Shown: positions 1-8,506 of the stretch, in pieces
Numbering within the stretch: position 1 is the stretch's first letter
Layout: each line of letters begins with the position of its first letter
Source of the DNA: DATJFQ01 sp035492775
GTDB lineage: Bacteria; Acidobacteriota; Vicinamibacteria; Vicinamibacterales; 2-12-FULL-66-21
DNA length: 64,000 nt
NCBI GenBank assembly: GCA_035492775.1
Contig: DATJIW010000058.1
Span: 1-64,000, forward strand
Direction of reading: 5' to 3'
Position numbers and translations under genes: made by a program
Notes under the pieces: generated by a model
Databases searched by the model: none
What the model was told of the DNA's origin: nothing
Seen by the model: the letters and a program-made list of their open reading frames with translations, nothing else

Positions 1-80
1 GAGCCCGACGCACCGAGCACCGACTGCGACGCACCGAGCACCGAGCCCGACGCACCGAGCCCGACGCACCGAGCACCACC
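1..80. repeat. Degenerate short tandem array (GAGCACC / GAGCCCGACGCACC units)
   Basis: The first 80 bases are built from GAGCACC, GAGCCC and GACGCACC blocks, forming a higher-order repeat of about 14-15 bp with 7-bp subunits. The same heptamer, read on the other strand as GTGCTCG, forms a clean array at 61379-61413. The array may continue to the left of the window. It lies upstream of the gene at 150 and is followed by about 70 bp of unremarkable sequence before that gene's Shine-Dalgarno AAGGAG (135-140). Confidence 0.8.
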
Positions 81-149
81 TTGCCGAGCCGCCCTGTTAA
101 CCTTTCCGCGCGCTCCGCGTATTAAGAGGGTAACAAGGAGCCTCTGCCG

Positions 150-1010
150 ATGACCCGATTTGCCGCGCTGCCGCTCGCACTGTTCCTCCTCCTGCCTGCC
201 GAACCGGCCGCGGCGCAGTCACAGCCAGCACCGCAGCAGCCGACCGCGCCGGCCCAGAGCGCTCCCGATACCCGCGAGCAGCTCGAACGGCTGCTGGAAC
301 AATATGGACCTGCGCTGCCGCGGGTGCTGAAGCTCGACCCGACGCTGCTGACGAACGACGCGTACCTGCAGCCCTACCCTGCGCTCCGCGACTTCATTGC
401 GCAGCATCCCGACATCCAGCGGAACGCGTCCTACTATTTCGCGCACTACCAGACAGGCCTCAACTCCGACTACGACACGCGGCTGCCGCAGGACCGCGCC
501 TACGAGATGTGGGACAGGGTGATGGAAGGCTTCATGGTCGCCTTCTTTTTCAGCGCATGTTTCGGCGGGGTGATCTGGCTGATCCGGACGGCGATCCAGC
601 ACCGCAAGTGGATACGGCTGTCGAAGGTGCAGACAGACGTCCACACGAAGCTGATGGATCGATTCGCAGGCAACGACGAATTGCTCGCTTACATCCAGAC
701 GCCGGCCGGCCGCCGCTTTCTCGAGTCGGCGCCAATCCCCCTCGACAGTCCCCGCGCGATCTCGGCGCCGGTCGGCCGCATTCTGTGGTCGCTGCAGATT
801 GGCGCCGTCCTGACGGTGGCAGGTGCCGGGATCGAGGTGGTGGCGGGCCGGGCAATCGCGGAGGTCGCGCAGCCGGTTGCCGCGATTGGGGTGTTCGTGA
901 TTGCCATCGGCGTGGGCTTCCTCCTGTCGTCGGCGCTGGCTTATGGCGTCTCGCGTCGGTTGGGACTGTTGACGCCCCCGGACGAAGCCGTATCGGAAAT
1001 TCGTGGCTGA
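150..1010 (+). CDS. Secreted-then-membrane hypothetical protein upstream of an ECF sigma factor
   Basis: A 286-residue protein that I cannot assign to a named family. It begins with a typical signal peptide (hydrophobic residues about 6-17, AAAQS cleavage region), followed by a Gln/Pro/Ala-rich linker and a soluble domain of about 80 residues. A membrane segment lies near 128-145 (VAFFFSACFGGVIWL), then a charged soluble stretch, and two further hydrophobic segments near 212-232 and 243-268. The start is supported by AAGGAG nine bases upstream. Its 3' end overlaps the start of the sigma-factor gene by 8 bp, so it is probably co-transcribed with the sigma/anti-sigma pair and may act in the same envelope signalling circuit; that role is inferred from position only. 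Confidence 0.75.
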   Translation: MTRFAALPLALFLLLPAEPAAAQSQPAPQQPTAPAQSAPDTREQLERLLEQYGPALPRVLKLDPTLLTNDAYLQPYPALRDFIAQHPDIQRNASYYFAHYQTGLNSDYDTRLPQDRAYEMWDRVMEGFMVAFFFSACFGGVIWLIRTAIQHRKWIRLSKVQTDVHTKLMDRFAGNDELLAYIQTPAGRRFLESAPIPLDSPRAISAPVGRILWSLQIGAVLTVAGAGIEVVAGRAIAEVAQPVAAIGVFVIAIGVGFLLSSALAYGVSRRLGLLTPPDEAVSEIRG

Positions 1011-1560
1011 CACAACGTTTTCACACGTCGAGGCGCTTGCCGCCGCGGAAGCCGCAGACATGCCGTTTGCGATGGACGAACAGGCGTTCCGCGCGTTCTA
1101 CGACAGGACCGCGCCAGCGCTGTGGGCCTACCTGTCGCGGCTGAGCGGCGACCGTCAGCTCGCAGACGACCTGCTGCAGGAGTCGTACTACCGGCTGCTG
1201 CGATCGCGCGAAACCTTCGAAGGCGAAGCCCACCGGCGCAACTATCTGTTCCGCATCGCGACGAATCTGGTCAGAGACGCGCGACGGGGACGCTTCGGCA
1301 GCTGGCGCAACGTCCCGCTCCCCGAATTGCCCGGACAACCCGAAGCGTTCGAGGATCGAGCGGACGTCAAGCGGGCGCTCGCCCGACTGAAACCCCGCGA
1401 TCGCGCGCTGCTCTGGCTGGCATACGCGCAGGGCTCGTCGCACAGCGAGATCGCCGGCGTGCTCGGCGTCAAGACAGGCAGCATCAAGCTGCTCCTTCAT
1501 CGTGCGCGGCGGCGGATGGCCGCGCTGCTCAACGGACGGCGTCCGGAGGACGGATCATGA
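1003..1560 (+). CDS. ECF-family RNA polymerase sigma factor
   Basis: A 185-residue sigma-70 family protein of ECF size. Region 2 runs from about residue 26 to 90, with the DDLLQESYYRLLRS helix and the RNYLFRIATNLVRDARR core-binding segment. Region 4 is near 118-175, with LKPRDRALLWLAYAQGSSHSEIA leading into the recognition helix GVKTGSIKLLLHRARRRM. A GTG start at 1003 overlaps the preceding gene by 8 bp; an internal ATG at 1060 is an alternative and would still keep region 2. The stop overlaps the next start (ATGA at 1557-1560), the usual arrangement for a sigma factor and its anti-sigma partner. It would redirect RNA polymerase to a small envelope-related regulon, which is not identifiable here. 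Confidence 0.92.
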   Translation: MADTTFSHVEALAAAEAADMPFAMDEQAFRAFYDRTAPALWAYLSRLSGDRQLADDLLQESYYRLLRSRETFEGEAHRRNYLFRIATNLVRDARRGRFGSWRNVPLPELPGQPEAFEDRADVKRALARLKPRDRALLWLAYAQGSSHSEIAGVLGVKTGSIKLLLHRARRRMAALLNGRRPEDGS

Positions 1561-2069
1561 CCACGACGTGGTGCCCGCGCGAAGCGGAACTGTGGGAAGC
1601 CATCACCGCCGGACGCTGGCCCGACGCCACGAACACCGACCTCTGGGCCCACGTCAACGCGTGCGCCACGTGCCGCGACGTGGCGCTCGTTTCGTCCAGC
1701 CTCTCGACGGAAGCGTCCGCGGCGCGCCGGGAAGCCGCCCCTCCCTCCTCCGCCATCGTCTGGTGGCGCGCGCAGATGCGCGCGAAGCAGGAGGCTGCGC
1801 TGGCGGCCGAGAGACCGATCACGATCGTTCAGGGACTCGCCGCGGCCATCGCGCTTGGTCTTGGCGTGGCGCTCGCCGGCTGGGTTCTTCCCTGGCAGCA
1901 TACGCCACTGACGTGGATCGCCGCGCTCCGCGACGCGGCCGGATTGTCAGCGGCCGACATCGCCGCGGTCGATCTCACCAGCCGGTGGGTCCTCCTGCCG
2001 CTCGCGATGATCGTGATCTCGCTGGTATTCGCACCGATCGCCGTCTACGTGATTACGTTCGACGATTAG
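1557..2069 (+). CDS. Probable membrane-anchored anti-sigma factor with zinc-finger-like HxxxCxxC motif
   Basis: A 170-residue protein translated from an ATG that overlaps the sigma-factor stop by 4 bp. The N-terminal cytoplasmic part carries HVNACATC at about residues 26-33, which matches the H-x3-C-x2-C signature of zinc-associated anti-sigma domains (ZAS). Two membrane segments follow (about 87-107 and 140-165), with a short loop between them. It should sequester the sigma factor at the membrane until a signal releases it. Its 3' end overlaps the convergent symporter gene by 17 bp. The call rests on motif, topology and gene order. Confidence 0.82.
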   Translation: MTTTWCPREAELWEAITAGRWPDATNTDLWAHVNACATCRDVALVSSSLSTEASAARREAAPPSSAIVWWRAQMRAKQEAALAAERPITIVQGLAAAIALGLGVALAGWVLPWQHTPLTWIAALRDAAGLSAADIAAVDLTSRWVLLPLAMIVISLVFAPIAVYVITFDD

Positions 2070-3789
2070 GCTCGGTGGCCGTGGGGGGCGCGGTAAACAG
2101 GCTCACCACGACGCCCACCACCATCACCACGCCAACGCCGATCGGGTTGTGCCAGAGGTACGACACGCCGCGCGTCGCTGGATGAAACGCAAAAATGACG
2201 ACGCCGACGATACCGGACAGCAATCCGACGAATGCCCCGGTGCCCGTCGCGCGCCGGAAGGTCAGCGCCAGCACGAACACGCCGAGCAGCGAGCCGTAGA
2301 AGATCGAACCGATCCGGTTGACCACCTCGATCAACGACCCGAGCTGCACCGCCACGTGCGCGACGGCGCAAGCGACGATGCCCCAGAACGCCGTCGCCAT
2401 CCTCGACACCCTCAAATAATGGGCATCGGTCGCATCCGGCTTGATCAGGCGCCGGTAGATGTCGATGACCGTGGAGCTCGCGGTGGCGCTCAGCTCTCCG
2501 GCTGTGGCCGACATGGCCGCCGCAAAGATCGCCGCGATGACGAGACCTACCAGCCCCGGCGGAAGGCTCGTTGTCACGAAGGTCGGGAATACGTAGTTCA
2601 CGTCGTTCTTCGGCGTATCGCCGGTGGATTCGTTGTACCCCTGCCCGCCTGAGACGTCTCCGACCAGCGCAGACGCTTTCGCGCGGATCGTGCGCATGTC
2701 GCCTGACGCCTGACGGAATGCGGCACGCGCCGACGCGCGTTGATCGTCGCCGGCCGACACGAGGGCGTTGGCGGCGCTCCGGCGCGCGTCGAACGCCCGC
2801 TGAAAGTCCGATTCGAGGGTGTGGAATTCCGCGGCGCGCGCGCTGCGCTCGATCTCGTCGCGATGCTGCGCGTTGAACAGCATCGGCGGCGGGTTGAAGA
2901 CATAGAACAGGAACATGAAGACGCCCACCAGCAGCACGAGCACCTGCAGAGGGATCTTGACGAACGCGCTCATCAGGAGCGAATGACGCGCCTGGGTCAG
3001 CGATTTCGCGGTGAGATAACGCTGCACCTGGCTCTGATCGCACCCGAAGTACGAGAGGTGCAGGAACAGGCCGCCGAGGATGCCCGACCAGAAGGTATAG
3101 GTCTGTCGCGGGTCGAAGTGGAAGTCGATCGTGTTCAGACGCCCCGCCGCGCCCGCGATGTGCAGGGCCCGATACACGCTGACGTCGTGCGGCAGGCCGA
3201 TGATGAGCGCCACGACGGCGCAGATCAGGCCGCCAACGACGAGCCCCATCTGCTTGACATCCGTCCACGTGACGGCCTGCACACCGCCGAACATCGTGTA
3301 GACGATCGTCGGCGCGCCGATCGCCAGGATCGTGAGCGTCAGGTTCCAGTGAAAGACGATGGAGAGAATGACCGCGGGGGCCGAAATGATCGCGCCGGTC
3401 GACATGCTGCGCCCCGTAAGGAACAGCACGCTTGCCAGCGTCCGCGTCTTCACGTCGAACCGCCGCTCGAGGTACTCGTAGGCGGTGTAGACGCCCGATC
3501 GGTAGAAAAACGGCACCAGGGTGATCGAGAGGAGCACCATCGCTATGGGCAGCCCGAAATAGAACTGGATGAAGCGCATCCCGTCCGCATAAGCCTGGCC
3601 CGTCGTTCCCACCAGTGTGATGGCGCTGAGTTGCGTCGCCATCACGGAGAGGCCGACGGCCCACCAGGGCAGGCTGCGGTGCGCGAGAAAATAGCCTTCG
3701 ACTTCCGTCGCACCGCGCGTCCTGCGCAGACCGTCGATGACGATCCACAGGAGATAGCCCACCACGACCAGCCAGTCGAGAAGGTGCAT
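2053..3789 (-). CDS. Sodium:solute symporter (SSS family) with a large charged extramembrane insertion
   Basis: About 578 residues with some 13 hydrophobic segments of the SSSF/SLC5 fold; substrate unknown. The GTTGQAYADGMRF, TMFGGVQAVTWTDVKQ and SATAGELSATASSTVIDIYRR stretches are characteristic of the family. Between two membrane segments, roughly residues 300-395, lies an Ala/Arg/Asp-rich helical insertion that looks like an extramembrane coiled coil, uncommon in classical PutP-type members. I start it at the ATG at 3789 (MHLLDWLVV) because the longer reading would run through the end of the 39-residue gene just upstream. That small gene ends 20 bp before this start, so the two are probably translated together and may form one transporter complex. 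Confidence 0.9.
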   Translation of the reverse strand: MHLLDWLVVVGYLLWIVIDGLRRTRGATEVEGYFLAHRSLPWWAVGLSVMATQLSAITLVGTTGQAYADGMRFIQFYFGLPIAMVLLSITLVPFFYRSGVYTAYEYLERRFDVKTRTLASVLFLTGRSMSTGAIISAPAVILSIVFHWNLTLTILAIGAPTIVYTMFGGVQAVTWTDVKQMGLVVGGLICAVVALIIGLPHDVSVYRALHIAGAAGRLNTIDFHFDPRQTYTFWSGILGGLFLHLSYFGCDQSQVQRYLTAKSLTQARHSLLMSAFVKIPLQVLVLLVGVFMFLFYVFNPPPMLFNAQHRDEIERSARAAEFHTLESDFQRAFDARRSAANALVSAGDDQRASARAAFRQASGDMRTIRAKASALVGDVSGGQGYNESTGDTPKNDVNYVFPTFVTTSLPPGLVGLVIAAIFAAAMSATAGELSATASSTVIDIYRRLIKPDATDAHYLRVSRMATAFWGIVACAVAHVAVQLGSLIEVVNRIGSIFYGSLLGVFVLALTFRRATGTGAFVGLLSGIVGVVIFAFHPATRGVSYLWHNPIGVGVVMVVGVVVSLFTAPPTATEPNRRT

Positions 3790-3809
3790 CGAGAGAGTCC
3801 CGGAATCGT

Positions 3810-3929
3810 CTAGTGGGAGAAAGTGCGGCCGAAAAGCCACAACAGCGCGATCATCGCCGTGTGGCAGACGAGGACGAGGACATAGGTAACGCCCATGCCC
3901 TGCTCGGGAGGAGCGTCAGGCAAGCTCAT
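3810..3929 (-). CDS. 39-residue single-pass membrane protein, possible symporter small subunit
   Basis: A complete frame from ATG at 3929 to TAG at 3810 encodes MSLPDAPPEQGMGVTYVLVL followed by VCHTAMIALLWLFGRTFSH. It has a Pro/acidic cytoplasmic or periplasmic N-terminus, one membrane helix of about 22 residues and a short basic tail. It sits 15 bp downstream of the lipoprotein gene and 20 bp upstream of the symporter ATG. Small accessory subunits next to SSS transporters are known in other groups (for example DUF4212-type subunits), but I do not claim homology. No good Shine-Dalgarno is visible; translation may be coupled to the upstream gene. Confidence reflects the fit of frame, spacing and membrane pattern rather than a family match. 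Confidence 0.6.
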   Translation of the reverse strand: MSLPDAPPEQGMGVTYVLVLVCHTAMIALLWLFGRTFSH

Positions 3930-3944
3930 GAACGCGAGTATATG

Positions 3945-4427
3945 TCAGGCGATGGGAGAGCCGAGGCCGTTGTCGACGTGATACGCCGGGCCTCTCGGGC
4001 GCGCGACACGGGCGGTGCTGACGATGAACTCGATGTGCGAATCGATGTCTCCGCGATCGAGGGTCACCACGTCTGGACCCTTGACCAGTGATTCTCCAGC
4101 GTGCAATTCCACCTGCAGGCGATATTTCCCGGGCATCGCTTCGAGGGTGAAACCGCCGTTCGAGTTGGTTCGCGCCTGATGGCGTTCCCCGGTTTCGATG
4201 TTCGTGGCGGTCACAGTACGATCCGGGATGCCCGACGTGTCCGCCGGGCCGCGGACGATGCCGGTGATGGTGCCGCGAGCGACGGCGGGCTTCGGCGCGT
4301 TGTCGATGACGGGCACGCCGCGGCGGCAGCCGGTCGCCGCAACGAGTGCGATCAGTCCCGCGCACAGCCACAAAGCTGTGAGCCAGCGGGGCCAATATTG
4401 GCAACACGGCAGCCGCGTCGTCCGCAC
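3945..4427 (-). CDS. Lipoprotein with a carboxypeptidase-regulatory-like (Ig-like) domain
   Basis: About 160 residues from a GTG start (VRTTRLPCCQYW). A lipoprotein signal peptide is evident: a basic n-region, a hydrophobic core (LTALWLCAGLIALVAATGC) and a lipobox cysteine at about residue 40. The mature part contains a carboxypeptidase-regulatory-like fold: GTITGIVRGPADTSGIPDRT, then the N-x-G-GFTLEAMPGKYRLQVEL hairpin typical of such beta-sandwiches. It is the first gene of a minus-strand unit that continues with the 39-residue protein and the symporter. An envelope-exposed binding or structural role is likely. The start is uncertain: the frame is open well upstream and no strong ribosome-binding site is visible, but a longer protein would overlap the divergent glycosyltransferase. 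Confidence 0.7.
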   Translation of the reverse strand: MRTTRLPCCQYWPRWLTALWLCAGLIALVAATGCRRGVPVIDNAPKPAVARGTITGIVRGPADTSGIPDRTVTATNIETGERHQARTNSNGGFTLEAMPGKYRLQVELHAGESLVKGPDVVTLDRGDIDSHIEFIVSTARVARPRGPAYHVDNGLGSPIA

Positions 4428-4494
4428 GCCAGACGGGTCTGCAAGCGAAACGCCAGTGCGGTATCCCCATTGCAGGGGTTGGAAACGCGACAAC

Positions 4495-5526
4495 GTGACG
4501 AGGCTCACGCTCGACGTCCTCATTCCGACGCACAACCGCGGCGCAATGCTCGAGCGGGCAGTGCGGTCGGTCCTCCTCGCTCGGCAGACGGATACCCTCA
4601 CGGTCCGGATTGTTGCCATCTGCAACGGCTGCACGGACGATTCGCTGCAGCGAATGCGCCGCGTAATGGCGGAAGCACCTGGGCACGTTGAATTTATCTG
4701 GGAACGTCGCGTCGGAAAGTCCCCGGCGCTGAACGTCGGCATCTCACGGTCTGCGGCCGACCTGATCGGAATGATCGACGACGACGAAGAGGTGGACCCG
4801 GAATGGTTGACGGTCACCGCGGCGGCGTTTCAGGATCCGACGCTGGATTTCATCGGCGGCCCTTACGTCCCGGTATGGCGCGATCGCCAGCCCGACTGGC
4901 TGCCAGCCGAGTATCTGGCCGTCATCGGCTCCGCTGATGCGGGACCGGACCGACGCCCGTTCACGCCCGACTTTCCGGGAATTCTCAAGGGCGGGAACGC
5001 GGTCGTGCGACGGACCGCGCTCGCACGAGTGGGAGGTTACGCGGAGGAACTCGGCCCGGGGCCGTCGCAGCGGCTCTTCTCCTGCGAAGACGAGGATATG
5101 TACCTGCGGCTCCTGGAGAGCGGGGCGCGCGGCGAGTACCTGCCGGATCTCGTCATTTATCACCACGTCTCGGCCGAGCGTCTGACGCGGAACTATTTCC
5201 GGCAATGGTGTTTCTGGCGCGGAGTATCGAGGGGAATCATGGCGCCGTGGCACCCGCAGGCGGTGCCTCACATGGCTGGTGTTCCCCGATTCATTCTCGG
5301 TCTCGCGTCCCGGGGCGCGCTCAACCTGATGGCCGACATCGCGCGGCGGCGGCCGCGGACGGCGCATTTCAGGGATGAGCTTAGGATCTGGGATGCGGCC
5401 GGCTTTTTGTACGGCCGGCACGTGCACGGGCGCCGGACAGTGCACCCATCTCATCGGCGGCGTCCCCTCCCCATGCGCCTCGACGAACCCACTCCTGACC
5501 CCGTCGAAGACCACGCCGGCCCGTGA
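4495..5526 (+). CDS. GT2-family glycosyltransferase
   Basis: A 343-residue GT-A-fold inverting glycosyltransferase, first gene of the plus-strand arm of the glycan locus. The N-terminus shows the nucleotide-sugar fold start (LDVLIPTHNRGAMLERAVRS). The DxD-type metal and nucleotide-binding motif is IDDDEE at residues 94-99. The acceptor-side ED motif appears as CEDEDMYLRLLESG. A GTG start at 4495 gives the correct beginning of the fold. It would add a sugar to a lipid-linked or surface glycan at the inner face of the membrane; sugar specificity cannot be read from sequence. It faces away from the lipoprotein gene with a 67-bp divergent spacer. Confidence 0.9.
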   Translation: MTRLTLDVLIPTHNRGAMLERAVRSVLLARQTDTLTVRIVAICNGCTDDSLQRMRRVMAEAPGHVEFIWERRVGKSPALNVGISRSAADLIGMIDDDEEVDPEWLTVTAAAFQDPTLDFIGGPYVPVWRDRQPDWLPAEYLAVIGSADAGPDRRPFTPDFPGILKGGNAVVRRTALARVGGYAEELGPGPSQRLFSCEDEDMYLRLLESGARGEYLPDLVIYHHVSAERLTRNYFRQWCFWRGVSRGIMAPWHPQAVPHMAGVPRFILGLASRGALNLMADIARRRPRTAHFRDELRIWDAAGFLYGRHVHGRRTVHPSHRRRPLPMRLDEPTPDPVEDHAGP

Positions 5527-5605
5527 TGATTCTTCCTCACGGGATCCTAAAGTCCACCCCGCGAGGAACTCACATACGGCAGAGGCTTTGCTATCCGAGA
5601 GTCCG

Positions 5606-6430
5606 ATGCAGGTGGTCATTCGCCCGGCGTCGCGCGGTTGGGTTCGACTCGACCAGCATCTCCGCACGCTGACCGCGTTCGCGGATCTGCTCTACACGCT
5701 CAGCCTCCATCGCATCAGCGTCCGTTATAAGCAGACGGTCGCGGGCGTCCTTTGGGCCGTGCTCCAACCGCTGCTGATGATGGTGATTTTCACCGTCGTG
5801 TTTTCGAGGCTGGCCCGGATTCCAAGCGAGGGTGTTCCGTATGCGTTGTTCGCGTATACGGCGCTGCTGCCGTGGACGCTGTTCAGCACGGCCATCACGA
5901 ACGGCACGAACTCGCTCGTGAGCCACACGCAGCTCATCACGAAGGTGTACTTCCCGCGGGAAATACTGCCGCTCACGTACCTGGTTGCCGCGATGTTCGA
6001 TTTCGCGATGGGTCTCGTCGTGTTTGCCGCGCTGATCGGATGGTATGGGATCGCAATCACGGCTCACCTGCTCGCAGTTCTGCCGCTGCTCCTCTTGCTA
6101 TGTGCGTGGGCGCTCACCGTGATGCTGGTTCTCGCCGTCCTCCAGGTCCGCTTCCGCGACGTGGGCGTCGCGCTGCCGGTGTTGGTGCAGCTCTGGATGT
6201 TTGCGTCGCCCGTGATCTACCCGTTGAGCGTCGTCCCGGCGCGCTGGCGATGGTGGTACGACCTCAATCCTATGGCCGGCATCATAGGGGCTTTCCGCGA
6301 TGCGCTGCTGCAACGTCCGCTGTCCGACGCCGCAGCGCTCGACGTGGCAATCGCCGTGACGGCCATCGCACTGCCCGTCGCCTACGCCTTTTTCAAACGC
6401 GCGGAAGCGACGATGGCGGATGTCATCTGA
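5606..6430 (+). CDS. ABC-2 type polysaccharide export permease (Wzm-like)
   Basis: A 274-residue inner-membrane protein with six predicted helices. Family hallmarks include RYKQTVAGVLWAVLQPLLMM near the N-terminus, ITKVYFPREILPL in the middle, and LWMFASPVIYPLSVVP followed by LNPMAGIIGAFRDALL toward the end, as in Wzm/TagG/RfbA exporters. With the ATPase encoded immediately downstream (stop and start overlap by 1 bp) it would form an exporter moving a completed lipid-linked glycan across the inner membrane. The start is the first ATG that gives a normal Wzm N-terminus. Confidence 0.93.
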   Translation: MQVVIRPASRGWVRLDQHLRTLTAFADLLYTLSLHRISVRYKQTVAGVLWAVLQPLLMMVIFTVVFSRLARIPSEGVPYALFAYTALLPWTLFSTAITNGTNSLVSHTQLITKVYFPREILPLTYLVAAMFDFAMGLVVFAALIGWYGIAITAHLLAVLPLLLLLCAWALTVMLVLAVLQVRFRDVGVALPVLVQLWMFASPVIYPLSVVPARWRWWYDLNPMAGIIGAFRDALLQRPLSDAAALDVAIAVTAIALPVAYAFFKRAEATMADVI

Positions 6431-7626
6431 TGATCGACATCCGATTCGAGGACGTGTCGAAGCGGTACCGCATCCGCCGGCCGGAGGTCCGCGGCGGGGC
6501 CCGGGTCACGGGCGATTTCTGGGCCGTGCGCGACGTCACGTTCGACGTTCCGCGTGGTGAAACGCTGGGGATCATCGGGCCGAACGGCGCCGGCAAGAGC
6601 ACTGTGCTCAAGCTGCTCTCCAGGATTACGGCACCCACTCGAGGGACCATCACGCTGCATGGCCGGGTCGCCGCGCTCATCGAAGTCGGGTCTGGATTCC
6701 ATCCGGAGCTGACGGGCCTGGAAAACGTCTTTCTCAGCGGGTCGATTCTCGGGATGAAGCGCCGCGAGATCGCGGCAAAACTCGATCGCATCATCGAATT
6801 CTCGGGCGTCGGCTCCTTCGTGGACGTACCGGTGAAGTGGTACTCGTCGGGTATGTACGTTCGCCTCGGATTCTCCATCGCCGCGCATCTCGAGGCCGAC
6901 ATTCTGCTGGTCGACGAAGTCCTTGCCGTCGGCGACGCAGCGTTCCAGCTGCAGTGTTACGAACGCATCGGCGAACTGCGCCGCAGCGGGACGACGATGC
7001 TGTTCATCTCGCACGACCTGGCGTCCGTCGACCGACTGTGCGATCGCGTTCTGCTCATGAATGCGGGCACGCTCGCCGCCGTCGGATCCCCGCGCGACGT
7101 GATTCGTGCGTACGAGAGCCTGTCGGACGACAACTCGGCAGGACGTCTCGCCGACGCGGCCCACATCACAGGGACCGGCGCCGCGCGGATTCTCGACGTC
7201 ACGTTCCGGGACGAGTGCGGGCGCGAGGTGCCGGGCACCACGACGGGCGGACCGCTCTGCACGCGCGTAGACGTCGACGTCCTCACGCCGATCGTCGACG
7301 CGGTGGTCGAGGTGTTCTACTACTCGCGGGACGGGCGCACGCTCCATTGCCAGCAGACGACCGCGCTGGGGGGCGAAATGCTGTCGCTCTGGGCGGGCCG
7401 TCGCAGCCTCGAGTTCACCTGTCCGGAAATGGGGCTGCAGCCGGGCGTGTACGCGATCGGCGCGTGCGTGCGGGACGCGTCGAGCGCCGCCGCGATCGAC
7501 TGGTGGTACGGCACCCGCCTGCTGATGATCGAACCCGGCAAGAACGTGCGCGGCTACTTCTATGCGCCGCACACATGGAGATGGGCGGATGTCGCCGAAC
7601 GTCAGCGTCATTCTGCCGACGTATAA
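6430..7626 (+). CDS. ABC exporter ATPase with C-terminal glycan-binding domain (Wzt-like)
   Basis: A 398-residue ATPase starting at the ATG overlapping the permease stop. Walker A is GPNGAGKST at residues 50-58, the signature region is YSSGMYVRLGFSIAAHLE, and Walker B is ILLVDEVLAVGD, the typical polysaccharide-exporter form. Residues from about 235 onward form an extra beta-rich domain (ARILDVTFRDECG onward) like the Wzt C-terminal domain that recognises the non-reducing end of the exported glycan. This implies a capped O-antigen-like glycan as substrate. The next gene starts inside the 3' end of this one (38-bp overlap), so the arm is tightly coupled. Confidence 0.94.
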   Translation: MIDIRFEDVSKRYRIRRPEVRGGARVTGDFWAVRDVTFDVPRGETLGIIGPNGAGKSTVLKLLSRITAPTRGTITLHGRVAALIEVGSGFHPELTGLENVFLSGSILGMKRREIAAKLDRIIEFSGVGSFVDVPVKWYSSGMYVRLGFSIAAHLEADILLVDEVLAVGDAAFQLQCYERIGELRRSGTTMLFISHDLASVDRLCDRVLLMNAGTLAAVGSPRDVIRAYESLSDDNSAGRLADAAHITGTGAARILDVTFRDECGREVPGTTTGGPLCTRVDVDVLTPIVDAVVEVFYYSRDGRTLHCQQTTALGGEMLSLWAGRRSLEFTCPEMGLQPGVYAIGACVRDASSAAAIDWWYGTRLLMIEPGKNVRGYFYAPHTWRWADVAERQRHSADV

Positions 7627-8506
7627 CCGCGTGTCGGTGCTGCGATCGGCGCTCGACGCGCTCTGGCGCCAGCACGCTCCGGACGGCTCGTACGAAGTCG
7701 TCGTCGTCGACAACAATTCCGCGGACGGTACGGCGGATCTGCTCGCGTCCATAGACGACGGGCGGCTGCGTGTCATCAGGGAACCGCGTCAGGGGCTGTC
7801 GTTCGCGCGGAATGCCGGGCTTACGGCCGCGCGCGGCGCGATCGTGGCGTTCACCGATGACGACGTCGAGGTCGCGCCGGACTGGATCGACACGATCATC
7901 TCTCTCATGGCGGCGCACCCGGAGGTGGACGCGGTCGGCGGACGCGTTCTGCCGGCGTGGCCGGAGGACAAGCCGTCGTGGCTGACGCGCAGCCACTGGG
8001 CACCGCTGGCCCTGCAGGATCACGGCGACGCCGTGCGCACGTTCGACCGCGAGACGCCAATCGGTCTGATCGGCGCGAACGTCGCCTTTCGCCGGACGGT
8101 ATTCGATCGCATTGGCGCTTTCTCGCCGGCCGTCCAGCGCGTTGGCAACGGTATCGGATCGACGGAAGACCACGAGCTGCTCAATCGGCTCTATGGTTCG
8201 GGCGGCCGCGCGATGTACTCGCCACGGCTCGTCGTGATGACCCGCGTCCCGCGCGAGCGCTGCGCGCGCGCGTATCACCGCCGTTGGCACACCGGCCACG
8301 GCTTCTTTCACGCACTGATGCGGACGGACGAAGTCGAGCAATCGCGGCGCCGTATGTTCGGCATCCCCGGGCATCTCGTGCGATCGGCGGCTTCGGACAG
8401 CGCGAGATGGATCGGGTGCGTGTTACGGGCTGACTGGGACGGCGCGTTCGACGCCGAGCTGCGCCTCAGGTTCTTCGGCGGGTTTCTCAAGGGGCGCCTG
8501 TCGTGA
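7589..8506 (+). CDS. GT2-family glycosyltransferase
   Basis: A 305-residue GT-A glycosyltransferase beginning MSPNVSVILPTYNR, with a GGAG eight bases upstream of the ATG at 7589. The nucleotide-binding DDD motif is at residues 90-92 (FTDDDVEV) and the acceptor-side motif is STEDHELLNRLYGSGG. Conserved SFARNAGLTAARG precedes the DDD, as in rhamnosyl- and related transferases. It overlaps the Wzt-like gene at its 5' end and the next glycosyltransferase by 4 bp (GTGA), so it should be translated with them. Confidence 0.9.
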   Translation: MSPNVSVILPTYNRVSVLRSALDALWRQHAPDGSYEVVVVDNNSADGTADLLASIDDGRLRVIREPRQGLSFARNAGLTAARGAIVAFTDDDVEVAPDWIDTIISLMAAHPEVDAVGGRVLPAWPEDKPSWLTRSHWAPLALQDHGDAVRTFDRETPIGLIGANVAFRRTVFDRIGAFSPAVQRVGNGIGSTEDHELLNRLYGSGGRAMYSPRLVVMTRVPRERCARAYHRRWHTGHGFFHALMRTDEVEQSRRRMFGIPGHLVRSAASDSARWIGCVLRADWDGAFDAELRLRFFGGFLKGRLS

